A stretch of DNA of 64,000 bases from an uncultured archaeon (GTDB lineage Archaea; Thermoplasmatota; Thermoplasmata; Thermoplasmatales; Thermoplasmataceae), in assembly GCA_000965745.1 (NCBI GenBank), contig CP009479.1, forward strand, positions 630,457-694,456. The letters run 5' to 3'. The notes beneath the pieces were generated by a model. The model searched no databases and was not told the DNA's origin. It was given only the letters and a program-made list of their open reading frames with translations. The position numbers were made by a program, and so were the translations under genes. The number at the start of each line of letters is the position of its first letter. The first letter of the stretch is position 1. This document shows, one piece after another, positions 16,924 through 25,123 of this stretch.

Positions 16924-17018
16924 TTCAGGCCGCAAAAATCTTTTTAACAAAAACCAACTTTTTATTTCTTTTGGAATTTATCAGGGAAGCTCAGACATTG
17001 TTGTGCAATAAAGAAAGG

Positions 17019-17513
17019 TTATTGGGTAAGGCCAACTGTGCTCTTGAACCCTCTTTTGTGGTAAACAAGCGCATGCTCATCGTTCAGCACCGTTGCTTTC
17101 TCCACTTCTCCGACAAAGAGGAAATGATCAGCGATCTCCTCCTCCTTGTAAAGAGAGCATTCTATAGAGCCAAGTGCATCGTCAAGAACTGGGACGCCAT
17201 TGCCGTTCAGGTGATATTTGATGCCTGAAAACTTGTCATCGCTCTTGTCGTTTGCAAAAATTTTGGCCTCATCTTCCTGCCCTTCCCTCAGAATATTTAC
17301 CACAAACTTCTTTGTCTGCCTGACGGCCTTCGCTGTCCTGCTCTCAGTCGTTATAAAAAGGCCTATAAGGGGTGGATTAAGAGAGACAGATGTGAATGAA
17401 TTCATTGTCCCTCCACAGTATTCTCCATCCAACAGGGATGTTACTACTGTCACTCCCGTGGGGTATCTTCTAAGAACCTCTTTAAGATCTTCTCCCGGTT
17501 TGTTGTCAGTCAT
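17019..17513 (-). CDS. flavin reductase (HpaC-like)
   Basis: 164 residues of the split-barrel flavin reductase family. The start LKEVLRRYPTGVTVVTS is characteristic, followed by MNSFTSVSLNPPLIGLFI (flavin-binding loop) and FVGEVEKATVLNDE near the C-terminus. Such enzymes reduce FMN or FAD with NAD(P)H and hand the free reduced flavin to an oxygenase. The obvious partner is the HpaB-type protein at 13086-14558, although the genes are separated by the transporter and lie in different transcripts. An AAGGAG site 7-8 bp before the ATG supports the start. Confidence 0.88.
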   Translation of the reverse strand: MTDNKPGEDLKEVLRRYPTGVTVVTSLLDGEYCGGTMNSFTSVSLNPPLIGLFITTESRTAKAVRQTKKFVVNILREGQEDEAKIFANDKSDDKFSGIKYHLNGNGVPVLDDALGSIECSLYKEEEIADHFLFVGEVEKATVLNDEHALVYHKRGFKSTVGLTQ

Positions 17514-17688
17514 TTCGATTTCTCCTTTTCAATGGAAGTCAGCCTGAGTAACTTTCCCACTTATTTAATATGAATGGTACTAACTGTCATGGCTACCCAG
17601 GCGAACACAATCGTTGCATTGAGGCTTCATTTTAAAGTGTTTTGTGAATCTGAAACCAACAAGCAGTCAATGAGGGTTACTGGGGGAC

Positions 17689-18405
17689 TCAGTAAACTGT
17701 GCCCTTTTTCTCCAGCCTGGTCACGAAGTATCCCCAGTCTATGCCGCTGACTTCTTCTCTTATGTCCTTGGTGTCAGTTCTTCTTACCCTGTCATGGTCA
17801 TATTCAACGATAGAGCCAAGAGCCGAAGCCATATACTGCTTCTTTGCAGCCCTCTCGAGAGAGGCTGCGGTTATCACAACATCTTCTATGCTTTCACCAA
17901 CAACGAAAGCTCCATGCCCCCGGTGAAGGACAGCTTTGCTTTTCCCGAGTGCTTGGGCCATCCTGTACCCCATTTCTTTAGTGTTCACGAACAGCGGGAG
18001 CCCATCAAATACAGGCAAGCCGTCTATGAACAGGAATGAATCCCTAGTTGACATCTGGAGTTTGCTGTCTGTTATTTCAAGAAGGTTTGCATAGAAGGAA
18101 TGCATATGCAATGCTGCCTTCACATCCCTCCTCACTTGAAAAACCTCACTGTAGAAATAGAACTCATGCATTGATTCCGGGTAACTCCCCTCGAGGACAT
18201 TTCCATCATAATCTATTGTAACTATATCTGAGGCAGTGCAGTCTGCTATTGACCTCTGAAAATCATGGAGGTGGCCAGGAATCAGTATCTTTCCTTCTTC
18301 AAGCTTGTAAGCTACATGACCTCTTCCAAGCTCTGTCAGGTTCTCGTTGACAATTATTCTGTTGGCCATAGCCAGCTTCTGTCTCAATCCTTCTTCAACA
18401 GGCAT
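17689..18405 (-). CDS. class II aldolase/adducin-family protein
   Basis: 238 residues. The family pattern appears as GRGHVAYKLEEGKILIPG near residue 25, the metal-binding ALHMHSFYAN (two His) near 98, and VLHRGHGAFVVGES (His) near 160. Class II aldolases use a divalent metal bound by three His to cleave or form C-C bonds; family members also decarboxylate or act as epimerases. In this setting it could cleave a hydroxy-oxo acid formed after ring opening, or decarboxylate it. It is 115 bp downstream of an alpha/beta hydrolase on the same strand. Confidence 0.85.
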   Translation of the reverse strand: MPVEEGLRQKLAMANRIIVNENLTELGRGHVAYKLEEGKILIPGHLHDFQRSIADCTASDIVTIDYDGNVLEGSYPESMHEFYFYSEVFQVRRDVKAALHMHSFYANLLEITDSKLQMSTRDSFLFIDGLPVFDGLPLFVNTKEMGYRMAQALGKSKAVLHRGHGAFVVGESIEDVVITAASLERAAKKQYMASALGSIVEYDHDRVRRTDTKDIREEVSGIDWGYFVTRLEKKGTVY

Positions 18406-18520
18406 AGATTCAAAGTAAGAATCTCTCTATTAAATACTTGTCCAACGAAATCCCCGTTTATGTACAAATGCAGCTAAACGTTCTCTGTAAAAAATGGAAA
18501 AAAAAAATCGTTCAAACGCT

Positions 18521-19294
18521 TCAGAGCGCTTTCTTTATCTCTGGAAGAAGAATCTTTACCAGCTCTTCAGGGTCCTCGATCATTGGATAGTGTCCGAAAC
18601 CTGGAAGGGCCATATATCTTGCATTCCTGATCTGGTTGGCAGTCTCTGAAGCCATCCTTTCCGTGACTACCGGGTCTTCTTCGCCTCTTATGAGAAGAAC
18701 ATCCGTGTCGATTTTCCCGAGTTCTGCAGTAATGTCAAAATTGTTCCAGGCAAGCAGATCAGTCACGTAAATATCCCTGTTGTTGGAGCTTCTTATCCAG
18801 AGGAGTTCCTCAATTGCCTGTTTGCTTGATCTTGTCCCGCAGAAGTCGAAAGCTCTCTCCACATCGCCAGGGACAGTCTTCAGTATGGTTTCCTCTTCAA
18901 ACGTATGTGTTTTTCCGGCCCCTTCAATAACAGCGGCAAGCTTCACCTTCTTTCCAAGCAGTCTTGCGAGCTGCAGCGAGATCACAGCCCCCACTGAGCA
19001 GCCAACAACTATGACCTGCTTGTAACCCTGGCTCTCTATGAATTTTGCAACAGTGTTTGTGTAGTAAGAAACATTTACACGTGTCTTTCTCCATCCTGCC
19101 CATGGCCAGGATTTGCCGTGTCCAGGGAGATCGACAATGATTGATGTAAATTTCTCTGGCAGAAGATCTACGAAATGTTTCCAGATCCTCCCGTCTGTCC
19201 CGGCAGTATGTATAAAAATAACAGGCGTTCCTTTACCGGATGTTTCATAATAAAACCTCAGGCCGTTAATGTCGGCATAGTGCCCCTCGCTCAT
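18521..19294 (-). CDS. alpha/beta hydrolase with complete triad
   Basis: 257 residues from ATG 19294; a longer frame begins with TTG 19312, but the ATG gives the usual N-terminus. The fold shows FIHTAGTDGRIW (oxyanion hole), DLPGHGKS, the nucleophile Ser100 in GCSVGAV, the acid in GEEDPVV and the His in GFGHYPM. Relatives hydrolyse C-C or C-N bonds in ring-fission products, including N-formylmaleamate deformylase in nicotinate degradation. The exact substrate cannot be read from sequence. It is divergent from an MFS gene and upstream of the class II aldolase. Confidence 0.82.
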   Translation of the reverse strand: MSEGHYADINGLRFYYETSGKGTPVIFIHTAGTDGRIWKHFVDLLPEKFTSIIVDLPGHGKSWPWAGWRKTRVNVSYYTNTVAKFIESQGYKQVIVVGCSVGAVISLQLARLLGKKVKLAAVIEGAGKTHTFEEETILKTVPGDVERAFDFCGTRSSKQAIEELLWIRSSNNRDIYVTDLLAWNNFDITAELGKIDTDVLLIRGEEDPVVTERMASETANQIRNARYMALPGFGHYPMIEDPEELVKILLPEIKKAL

Positions 19295-19377
19295 TGGTTT
19301 CGATCTTGCCAAGATATATAGAAGTTATCCAAGAAATGCTCCATAATAGGCTATATTAACGTGTTTCTAATCAAATA

Positions 19378-19385
19378 TTTTATAT
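19378..19385 (+). promoter_or_regulatory. TATA element for MFS 19411
   Basis: TTTATATA is 26-33 bp before ATG 19411 but only 14-21 bp before ATG 19399. Leaderless spacing therefore favours the second ATG as the translation start. Confidence 0.5.
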
Positions 19386-19410
19386 ACACCGTGTTTTTAT
19401 GCCAACGCTT

Positions 19411-20703
19411 ATGGAATCCAATATCAGCTACACTAGAAACGAGAGATATGGGGCACTTGGTGGCATTCTTTTTGGTCACTTCAGTGACGGTTATGATCTG
19501 GTTCTGATCAGTTATCTGTTCTTCCCCATGGCTCACGAATTCCATACAGGTATTCCCCAGATTGCGCTTGCTTTGACAATAAGCCTCGTGTTTTCTGCGC
19601 TCGGGGGAGTTGTGTTTGGTTGGTTTGCCGACAGGTTTGGAAGGAAAAAGGGACTTATACTTTCTCTCGCAATATTTGGTCTGTCAACTCTTTTGACAGC
19701 AGGCATAAATTCCCTTTGGCAGTTGTATCTGCTCCGTGCAATAGAGGGAATAGGAATTGGCGGTGAATGGGGAATAGGATTCGCCCAGATTACGGAAGTA
19801 TGGTCGCCTAAGACAAGGGCAACAGGAGGGGGTATCCTTCAAGCTGTCTTCATTATAGGATCTATAACAGGAGCATTTACTGCTGGATACACCCTTCAGG
19901 CTTACGGCTTTTCTCTTGGATGGAGATATGCATTCGTAATAGCTGGAGTAGTGGCTCTGATAGGTATAGCTGTTGTACAGCTTATAATGCCTGAGTCAAA
20001 ATTCTGGAAGGATTACGACAGCAAGAGAAGGAAGGGAGAACTTCCGAAGGACTATGACATCAGGTCCCCGCTCATTCAGATTTTTTCAAAGAAGGTCAGA
20101 AGATGGACACTCTTCTCACTCCTGATAGGTGGCGCCAACCTGTTCATATACTTCTCATATGCGAGCTTCATGCCAACTCTTCTTGGAACTCTCAGCGTAC
20201 CAATCGCCGATTACACTCTTATACTGGTCTTGGGTCAGGCGATAGCAGTTCCATTCTACTGGTTGAATGGATACTTTGCTGACAGATTCGGGAGGAAATC
20301 CTCAGCCATTGGTTACGGAATAATCTACATAATTGCGGTAGTATCATTCATGGGGGCAAATATATTGAAGACCCCATACCTCATGCTAGTGGCTTTCCCG
20401 TTGTTCTATACATACACTTTTGTCTCAATAGGGCAGGGAGTATCGGGAGAGTACGGTGTCTGGTACAGCGAACATTTCCCAACAAAGATGAGATCAACCG
20501 CAACCAATTTCGGTTATATGGTTGGAAGGGGTTTTGCTGGGGGTCTTGCACCAATAGTCATTCCCCTGATAGCCGCGAGCCTGGGAGGGTTGAGCCATCT
20601 TGGAATAGCGATGTCAATTGCAATGCTTGTAGGGGTAATTGTCCAGTTTATTGGCTTCTTCGGCCTCAAGGAAACAAAGGGAACAGAGGTTACAACCCTC
20701 TAA
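19411..20703 (+). CDS. MFS transporter, aromatic-acid type (paralog of 37547)
   Basis: 430 residues, twelve helices. DRFGRKKG after helix 2 and DRFGRKSS after helix 8 are the two MFS signature loops, and EGIGIGGEWGIGF in helix 4 and EHFPTKMRSTATNF near helix 10 are typical of the AAHS/SHS group of carboxylate:H+ symporters. The start at ATG 19411 (MESNISYTRNE) lines up with the N-terminus of the paralog at 37547 (METDISYTKAE). The ATG at 19399 would add four residues. It probably imports the substrate handled by the neighbouring UbiD and amidase enzymes. An oligo-T terminator follows directly. Confidence 0.87.
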   Translation: MESNISYTRNERYGALGGILFGHFSDGYDLVLISYLFFPMAHEFHTGIPQIALALTISLVFSALGGVVFGWFADRFGRKKGLILSLAIFGLSTLLTAGINSLWQLYLLRAIEGIGIGGEWGIGFAQITEVWSPKTRATGGGILQAVFIIGSITGAFTAGYTLQAYGFSLGWRYAFVIAGVVALIGIAVVQLIMPESKFWKDYDSKRRKGELPKDYDIRSPLIQIFSKKVRRWTLFSLLIGGANLFIYFSYASFMPTLLGTLSVPIADYTLILVLGQAIAVPFYWLNGYFADRFGRKSSAIGYGIIYIIAVVSFMGANILKTPYLMLVAFPLFYTYTFVSIGQGVSGEYGVWYSEHFPTKMRSTATNFGYMVGRGFAGGLAPIVIPLIAASLGGLSHLGIAMSIAMLVGVIVQFIGFFGLKETKGTEVTTL

Positions 20704-20710
20704 TTTTTTT
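20704..20710 (+). terminator. T-tract terminator after MFS
   Basis: Seven T residues begin immediately after the TAA stop of the transporter gene, a typical archaeal oligo-T termination signal. Confidence 0.5.
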
Positions 20711-20875
20711 ATTTCAGCACGAAATTTCCAAAACCCATTCTTATTTTTGTTTGTGAATTTATGCCTCCTTAATTTTCAACCATAATTATAGAAGTATGAT
20801 ATATATAAAAAAAGAAAGGCATTTGTAAAAAAGTTGCCAAGGAAAAATACATAATCTTTACGTTGTCTTATAACA

Positions 20876-21106
20876 ATGAACTGGCCAATCTTTTGGCTCA
20901 GCTATGGCGTCATGATGGTCCTTGGAATATATATTGCCTAGGATTATTCATATTATCGAAAAGCTGAAGGGGTGGATTTCTCCCCCTTTGGTTGGGGTCA
21001 GTGGGATATAGGGTGGAGATATACAAAAGAACATTGGAAAGTTAGCCTGGTTCTTGTATTCTTTTGGGCTATTTGTATGTATGAACTAATTTCCTTATTC
21101 AGTTGA
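20876..21106 (+). pseudogene. two-helix small membrane protein frame interrupted by in-frame TAG
   Basis: From ATG 20876 the frame reads 21 codons (MNWPIFWLSYGVMMVLGIYIA), meets TAG at 20939-20941, and continues in the same frame for 54 codons to TGA 21104-21106. The second part has a Trp- and Tyr-rich loop (FGWGQWDIGWRY) and a second hydrophobic helix ending YELISLFS. Read through, it would be a 76-residue protein with two membrane helices. Neighbouring genes use TAG as a normal stop, so a nonsense mutation is the simplest reading. Alternatively translation begins at GTG 20972 (44 residues, one helix). A TATA-like stretch (ATACATAAT) lies about 28 bp upstream of the ATG. Confidence 0.5.
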
Positions 21107-21289
21107 AATTGACGCGATACCAGGAGCGTGTCGGAAGACTCCTTTAAGCGCATAAAACGGGCAGGGTCGAACTTCGATAATCGTCATTTCCACTCAACAC
21201 ATTATAAAGGGCCTTCTGAACCTACTTTTCTATTTTAAAGCGGGATTCACAGCACAAGCTATAAGTAGGAACTATTCTTAGCACCGCAA

Positions 21290-21934
21290 ATGGCGAGCAT
21301 GGACTTCAAAAAGAAGGAGCTTCACACAGCACTGGACCCATCCAGAACTGCACTTCTCATAGTAGACATGCAGAATGATTTTGTAAAGGATGAGGGTTAC
21401 CTCGGGCAGAGGAAACATGGGATTGATGTTGTTCAGGAGACAATCCCTGTCATAAAGAGGCTGCTGGAACATTTCAGGAACAACGGCCTTATGGTGGTTT
21501 ATACAGAGACCGTTCACATGAGGTACACAAATTCCCTGAACTGGGTCAGCAGGTCTGCTGAAAAATCACTTGACCCAATGATATGCAAGAGTGGAACCTG
21601 GGGTGCTGAAACCATACCGGAGCTCAAGCCCCTTGAGAACGAGCCTGTCATACAGAAACACAGGTACGATGCATTCATGGACACTGATCTCCACGTTGTT
21701 CTCAGGTCAAACAACATCTCAAACCTGGTAATTGTCGGTACGCAGACAAACCTGTGCGTTGAGAGCACTGCGAGGCACGCATACATGATGGACTACATGA
21801 CTATCATGGTGAGTGACGGGGTCTCAACACCGGAAACAGAATATCAGGCACCGTTGCTGAAGAATTTTTCGGAAAATTTCGGTTATGTTATGTCTGCTGA
21901 AGAAGTGCTTCAGGAACTGAAAAAGCAAAATTAA
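21290..21934 (+). CDS. isochorismatase-family cysteine hydrolase
   Basis: 214 residues with the full Asp-Lys-Cys triad: D26 in LIVDMQNDF, K123 in IQKHRYDAF and C156 in GTQTNLCVES. A cis-peptide-forming VGTQTN precedes the Cys. The family includes maleamate amidohydrolase, N-carbamoylsarcosine amidase and ureidoacrylate hydrolase, so hydrolysis of an amide or carbamoyl C-N bond is expected. TATAAG about 27 bp upstream of ATG 21290 suggests a leaderless transcript. It is convergent with UbiD-1, whose stop lies 20 bp away. Confidence 0.88.
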   Translation: MASMDFKKKELHTALDPSRTALLIVDMQNDFVKDEGYLGQRKHGIDVVQETIPVIKRLLEHFRNNGLMVVYTETVHMRYTNSLNWVSRSAEKSLDPMICKSGTWGAETIPELKPLENEPVIQKHRYDAFMDTDLHVVLRSNNISNLVIVGTQTNLCVESTARHAYMMDYMTIMVSDGVSTPETEYQAPLLKNFSENFGYVMSAEEVLQELKKQN

Positions 21935-21953
21935 GTGAAAAATTGGAGAATGA

Positions 21954-23561
21954 TCAGATTTCTCCGAGTATGTCTTTTTTAACCCTCTTCTTGGCGAGTT
22001 CCTCACCAATCTTGAAATGTTCCCCATTCAGGACCATTCTTGCGTATCTGTCATACTCATCTGACCACTTTTCAAGATTGTATCCATGCCAGGGCTGCTT
22101 CAGGCTCAATTCTGGAAGATCAAGGCTCTCCCATATCTCTTTGGCTTTGAGCATGTACTCCTTCTTAGGCAGAGAAGTCGGGGGGTAATCGGTCTTCCTC
22201 GTCGCGTCTATCAGAATTGCTGACGCTTCCCTGTATCCGCTGTTAGCATCGCTCTGTCCCTTTACAAACACAGACGGGTCCAGGTGGGCAGTCTTACCCT
22301 TAATCAGCTGCATGTCCCTGTGGGGCTGCATTCTGAAACTAAGAGCCCAGTTGACTGAGTCAGGATCGAAAGGATCAATATCGTCATCCACTGCTATGAA
22401 CACCTTCCCGATGTCTGCTGCATATCCCGATGCACACACCAGTGCACGCATTGCGTCAGTGGGCGCATCCTTCTTTATCTGAACCACACAGTACTGCCAG
22501 CTTCCGCTGGATTCGTGGAATGCCACCTTTGTAACATTTGGCAGACCGCAGTCATTCCTGAGGAACTTAGTGAAGGCGCTTCCATATGCCACCTGCCTCA
22601 GCTTGCTGCTCTCACTGGGCGGGAACTGGCTGATAATCGTCTGAAATATGGGCTTATCCTTCCTGTGGGTAACTGCTGTTATCTCCATTACAGGGCACCA
22701 CTGGCTCTCAACATCAGCAGCTACGTAACCGGTATATTCACCAAATGGAGTCTGGGGCTCGAAGTCCTCAACAGAAACCTTCCCCTCAATGATATATTCA
22801 GCGTTTGCGGGCACATATAGGTCAACGGTCTTGCATTTGACAACATCAATCGGCTCTCCTGCGAGACCACCTGAAACAGCGAACTCATCAAGCCCGTACG
22901 GGACCTTGGAAGCTGCCGTGTACTGCACATATGGGGGACCGCCTATCACTATTGCCGCATCCAGGGTCTTGGAACCATTAGAGGCAGCTTTCCTTAGATG
23001 CATGAAACCATGGCTTCCCCTGTGGACTTCCCAGAGTATCTTCCTCGGGCCGAAAATCTGCCCGGAGTATGTTCCTGCATTCTGAATCCCCGTCTCAACG
23101 TCCTTCGTCACGAACGCCGTAGTTGTCCTGACCTGGCAGCTGTATCCCGGTATCTCCACAGGAAGCGGTATATCGCTCAGGCCCTTGGCATCAAGGTCCT
23201 TTCCGGTAACTACAACTTCCTGGACTTTTGCATCTGTGACAACTCTTGGCTCAATCGGGCTCTCAATAGCTTCTGTAAACCTGTCGGAGACCTTGTCCGG
23301 CTCGCATTCCATACCAGCTGCATACACATCAATAGAGCTGGAAAGGACGCCGGTGGTCACGGCACCATCATAGTGCCTTCCCTTGGAATCATATACGTTT
23401 GTGAAGAGAAACCCTTTCCTCTGCTTTTCAGGCAGGCCTTTGAACTGAAGCCTTACCAGGGGCATGAGTTCAGTTTCAAGTTGAATCTCCTTGTCAATTT
23501 CAGTAAGGAGGTTTCTTTTCTTGAGTTCTGAGAGATATTCTCTCAAATCGTGATATACCAT
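21954..23561 (-). CDS. UbiD-family (de)carboxylase 1, long type
   Basis: 535 residues. UbiD enzymes use prenylated FMN to decarboxylate or carboxylate aromatic and alpha,beta-unsaturated acids reversibly. The N-domain starts MVYHDLREYLSELKKRNLL. The prFMN region includes VETGIQNAGTYSGQIFG, and the active-site loop reads EPQTPFGEYTGY. In characterised UbiD enzymes this loop has a Glu-x4-Glu pair; here the second Glu (codon 22737-22739) is kept and the first is Gln (codon 22752-22754). It shares FPPSESSK and general length with UbiD-3 and differs from the shorter UbiD-2 and UbiD-4. It stands alone on the minus strand. The cofactor would come from UbiX at 29143-29709. Confidence 0.88.
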   Translation of the reverse strand: MVYHDLREYLSELKKRNLLTEIDKEIQLETELMPLVRLQFKGLPEKQRKGFLFTNVYDSKGRHYDGAVTTGVLSSSIDVYAAGMECEPDKVSDRFTEAIESPIEPRVVTDAKVQEVVVTGKDLDAKGLSDIPLPVEIPGYSCQVRTTTAFVTKDVETGIQNAGTYSGQIFGPRKILWEVHRGSHGFMHLRKAASNGSKTLDAAIVIGGPPYVQYTAASKVPYGLDEFAVSGGLAGEPIDVVKCKTVDLYVPANAEYIIEGKVSVEDFEPQTPFGEYTGYVAADVESQWCPVMEITAVTHRKDKPIFQTIISQFPPSESSKLRQVAYGSAFTKFLRNDCGLPNVTKVAFHESSGSWQYCVVQIKKDAPTDAMRALVCASGYAADIGKVFIAVDDDIDPFDPDSVNWALSFRMQPHRDMQLIKGKTAHLDPSVFVKGQSDANSGYREASAILIDATRKTDYPPTSLPKKEYMLKAKEIWESLDLPELSLKQPWHGYNLEKWSDEYDRYARMVLNGEHFKIGEELAKKRVKKDILGEI

Positions 23562-24194
23562 GGCCCGGGAACACAGGTTCGCTAAAAAAAATTTCTAATA
23601 GTGGAAGAAGCATTTTCCGCTTTACGTAAATTTCCTGGCATATGGGGGTCCCATGATTTAACAAACGAAGATTTTCTCTATCCAATTTCAAGCGATTCGA
23701 GATTAATCCCTTTAAGACCCTCATTATTAATTCTATAATTCCAATCCCAATTCCAGCTAATCCGCATGTGTGTATCATGAATGGACCCATCGCTGCAATT
23801 TCCTACATGCAATCTAGGAATGCGATCTGACTGTTTATCCCATGGAGGTCCAACTGTCCGTCTCTCCTTGATAGTGCCTGGAAGCTTGGTATTTCCTTAA
23901 AGCCGATAGGGGGAAGTTATTCCTCAAGTCCGGTTAGGAATATCCCTGTAAACCTGTATGAGATGCCGAATAACTGGAGCAGTAAAAGAATCTTCAGTAT
24001 CTGGCGATCAGACTACTTCCTCTTCCTCACATCATGGCAAACTGTATTGTCGATAATTCACACATTCAATTATGTAAATAATGATCGACATTTACCTGGC
24101 TCTTCATGAAACCTGAGACCCCATATTGGTACAAATTAAACATCAGCCAGCCTCCTACGCATTATTTTATAAGTCGAAAATTCATTATAGCCGT
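23562..24194. other. long intergenic region without a supported gene
   Basis: 633 bp between UbiD-1 and the second isochorismatase-like gene. It must contain the UbiD-1 promoter near its left end (a TTTACGTAAA palindrome occurs at about 23620-23629) and the TATA for 24195 at its right end. Open stretches on both strands are interrupted by stops, and none shows family-like motifs. It could hold a decayed gene, but no ancestor was recognised. Confidence 0.5.
24165..24173 (+). promoter_or_regulatory. TATA element for isochorismatase-like 24195
   Basis: TTTTATAAG is centred about 26 bp before GTG 24195. This decides the start: an upstream TTG at 24126 would lie before the promoter. Confidence 0.5.
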
Positions 24195-24878
24195 GTGCAC
24201 CAGCAGTGGGACGACATTGTAAGCGAAAAAGAGAGAGAGATTATACGGAAAGGCGGCTACGGAAACAGAAAAGACCTGGGCCGTAAGCCTGCACTGATAG
24301 TCATAGACGCCCAGTATAACTTTTTTGGAGACAGGAGCCCGACACTTGAACAGATGGAAAAGTACCCCACAGGCGTGGGTTCAAAAGCATGGGAATCTCT
24401 GGATAAGTCGGTATCTCTGATAAAGGCAGCCAGAATAGCAAAGATACCTGTAATATACACCAGATATGTGGCACAGAAATCAGGCAGGTCTCATGAGAGC
24501 AAGATGAAGAGAGACCATGCTAAATTTCAACCTGAATCGAAAGGCTCACAGATCGTGAAGGAAATGGCTCCCATGGGAGACGAAGTGGTCATCGACAAGC
24601 AATATGCAAGCGCCTTTTTTGGGACATCACTTATAAATCATCTGGTAAGCGGAGGGGCAGATACGCTGCTGTTCATTGGTGGAACTACCAGCGGATGTGT
24701 CCGTACAAGTGCCATTGACGCATCAAACTATGGCTTCAACTCAGTGATTGTGGAGGACTGCGTCTTCGACAGGCTTGAAGTTTCACACAAGGTTGCTCTT
24801 CTTGATGTGTGGATGAAATACGGAACACTTGTAACACATGAACAGGCCCTGGATTACTTCAATACGTTTCTCAGGTGA
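24195..24878 (+). CDS. isochorismatase-family hydrolase (N-carbamoylsarcosine amidase-like)
   Basis: 227 residues from GTG 24195. The triad is present: D38 in LIVIDAQYNF, K135 in VIDKQYASAFFGT and C168 in GGTTSGCVRTSAID. The TTSGCVR pattern is typical of the N-carbamoylsarcosine amidase branch, so C-N hydrolysis of an amide or carbamoyl compound is likely. An upstream TTG (24126) would extend it by 23 residues, but the TATA element lies between the two. A 56-residue gene follows 36 bp later, probably on the same transcript, and UbiD-2 is convergent beyond it. Confidence 0.85.
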   Translation: MHQQWDDIVSEKEREIIRKGGYGNRKDLGRKPALIVIDAQYNFFGDRSPTLEQMEKYPTGVGSKAWESLDKSVSLIKAARIAKIPVIYTRYVAQKSGRSHESKMKRDHAKFQPESKGSQIVKEMAPMGDEVVIDKQYASAFFGTSLINHLVSGGADTLLFIGGTTSGCVRTSAIDASNYGFNSVIVEDCVFDRLEVSHKVALLDVWMKYGTLVTHEQALDYFNTFLR

Positions 24879-24914
24879 TAGTTTATTACCAGACATTCCC
24901 GTACATATTCAGGT

Positions 24915-25085
24915 GTGGGTTTGGGGAAGTTGGAGTTAATAGCAGAGCAGAAGCACTTTGGCTCCCCTTTCGTTGTAGCATACGACGAAGAGGGTGAGAG
25001 ATTTCCGCATGTGGCAAGCATACTCGTCCCAAGGAAAAAATTCGAAGGCGTCGAAGTTCCCAAAAAAAATAAGGGTGGTAATTGA
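24915..25085 (+). CDS. small protein of unknown function, 56 aa
   Basis: GTG 24915 to TGA 25085 gives 56 residues beginning VGLGKLELIAEQKHFG. It is charged, with a probable beta-rich core (SPFVVAYDEEGERFPHVASILVP) and a basic tail (KKNKGGN). No Cys and no membrane segment. It lies 36 bp after the amidase and probably shares its transcript. Small proteins sit beside UbiD genes in some bacterial systems (VdcD/BsdD), but this sequence lacks their Cys-rich pattern, so no such function is claimed. Confidence 0.5.
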   Translation: MGLGKLELIAEQKHFGSPFVVAYDEEGERFPHVASILVPRKKFEGVEVPKKNKGGN

Positions 25086-25123
25086 GTGGGAATAAAAAAA
25101 CCAGTGTAAATATCATGTTTTGA

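Noticed and set aside
20939-20941. pyrrolysine codon
   Set aside because: TAG ends several intact neighbouring genes (for example 4722, 5542 and 6598) and no Pyl machinery is in the window.
23500-23790. 96-codon minus-strand frame
   Set aside because: It overlaps the start of UbiD-1 in a different frame and lacks any recognisable domain.
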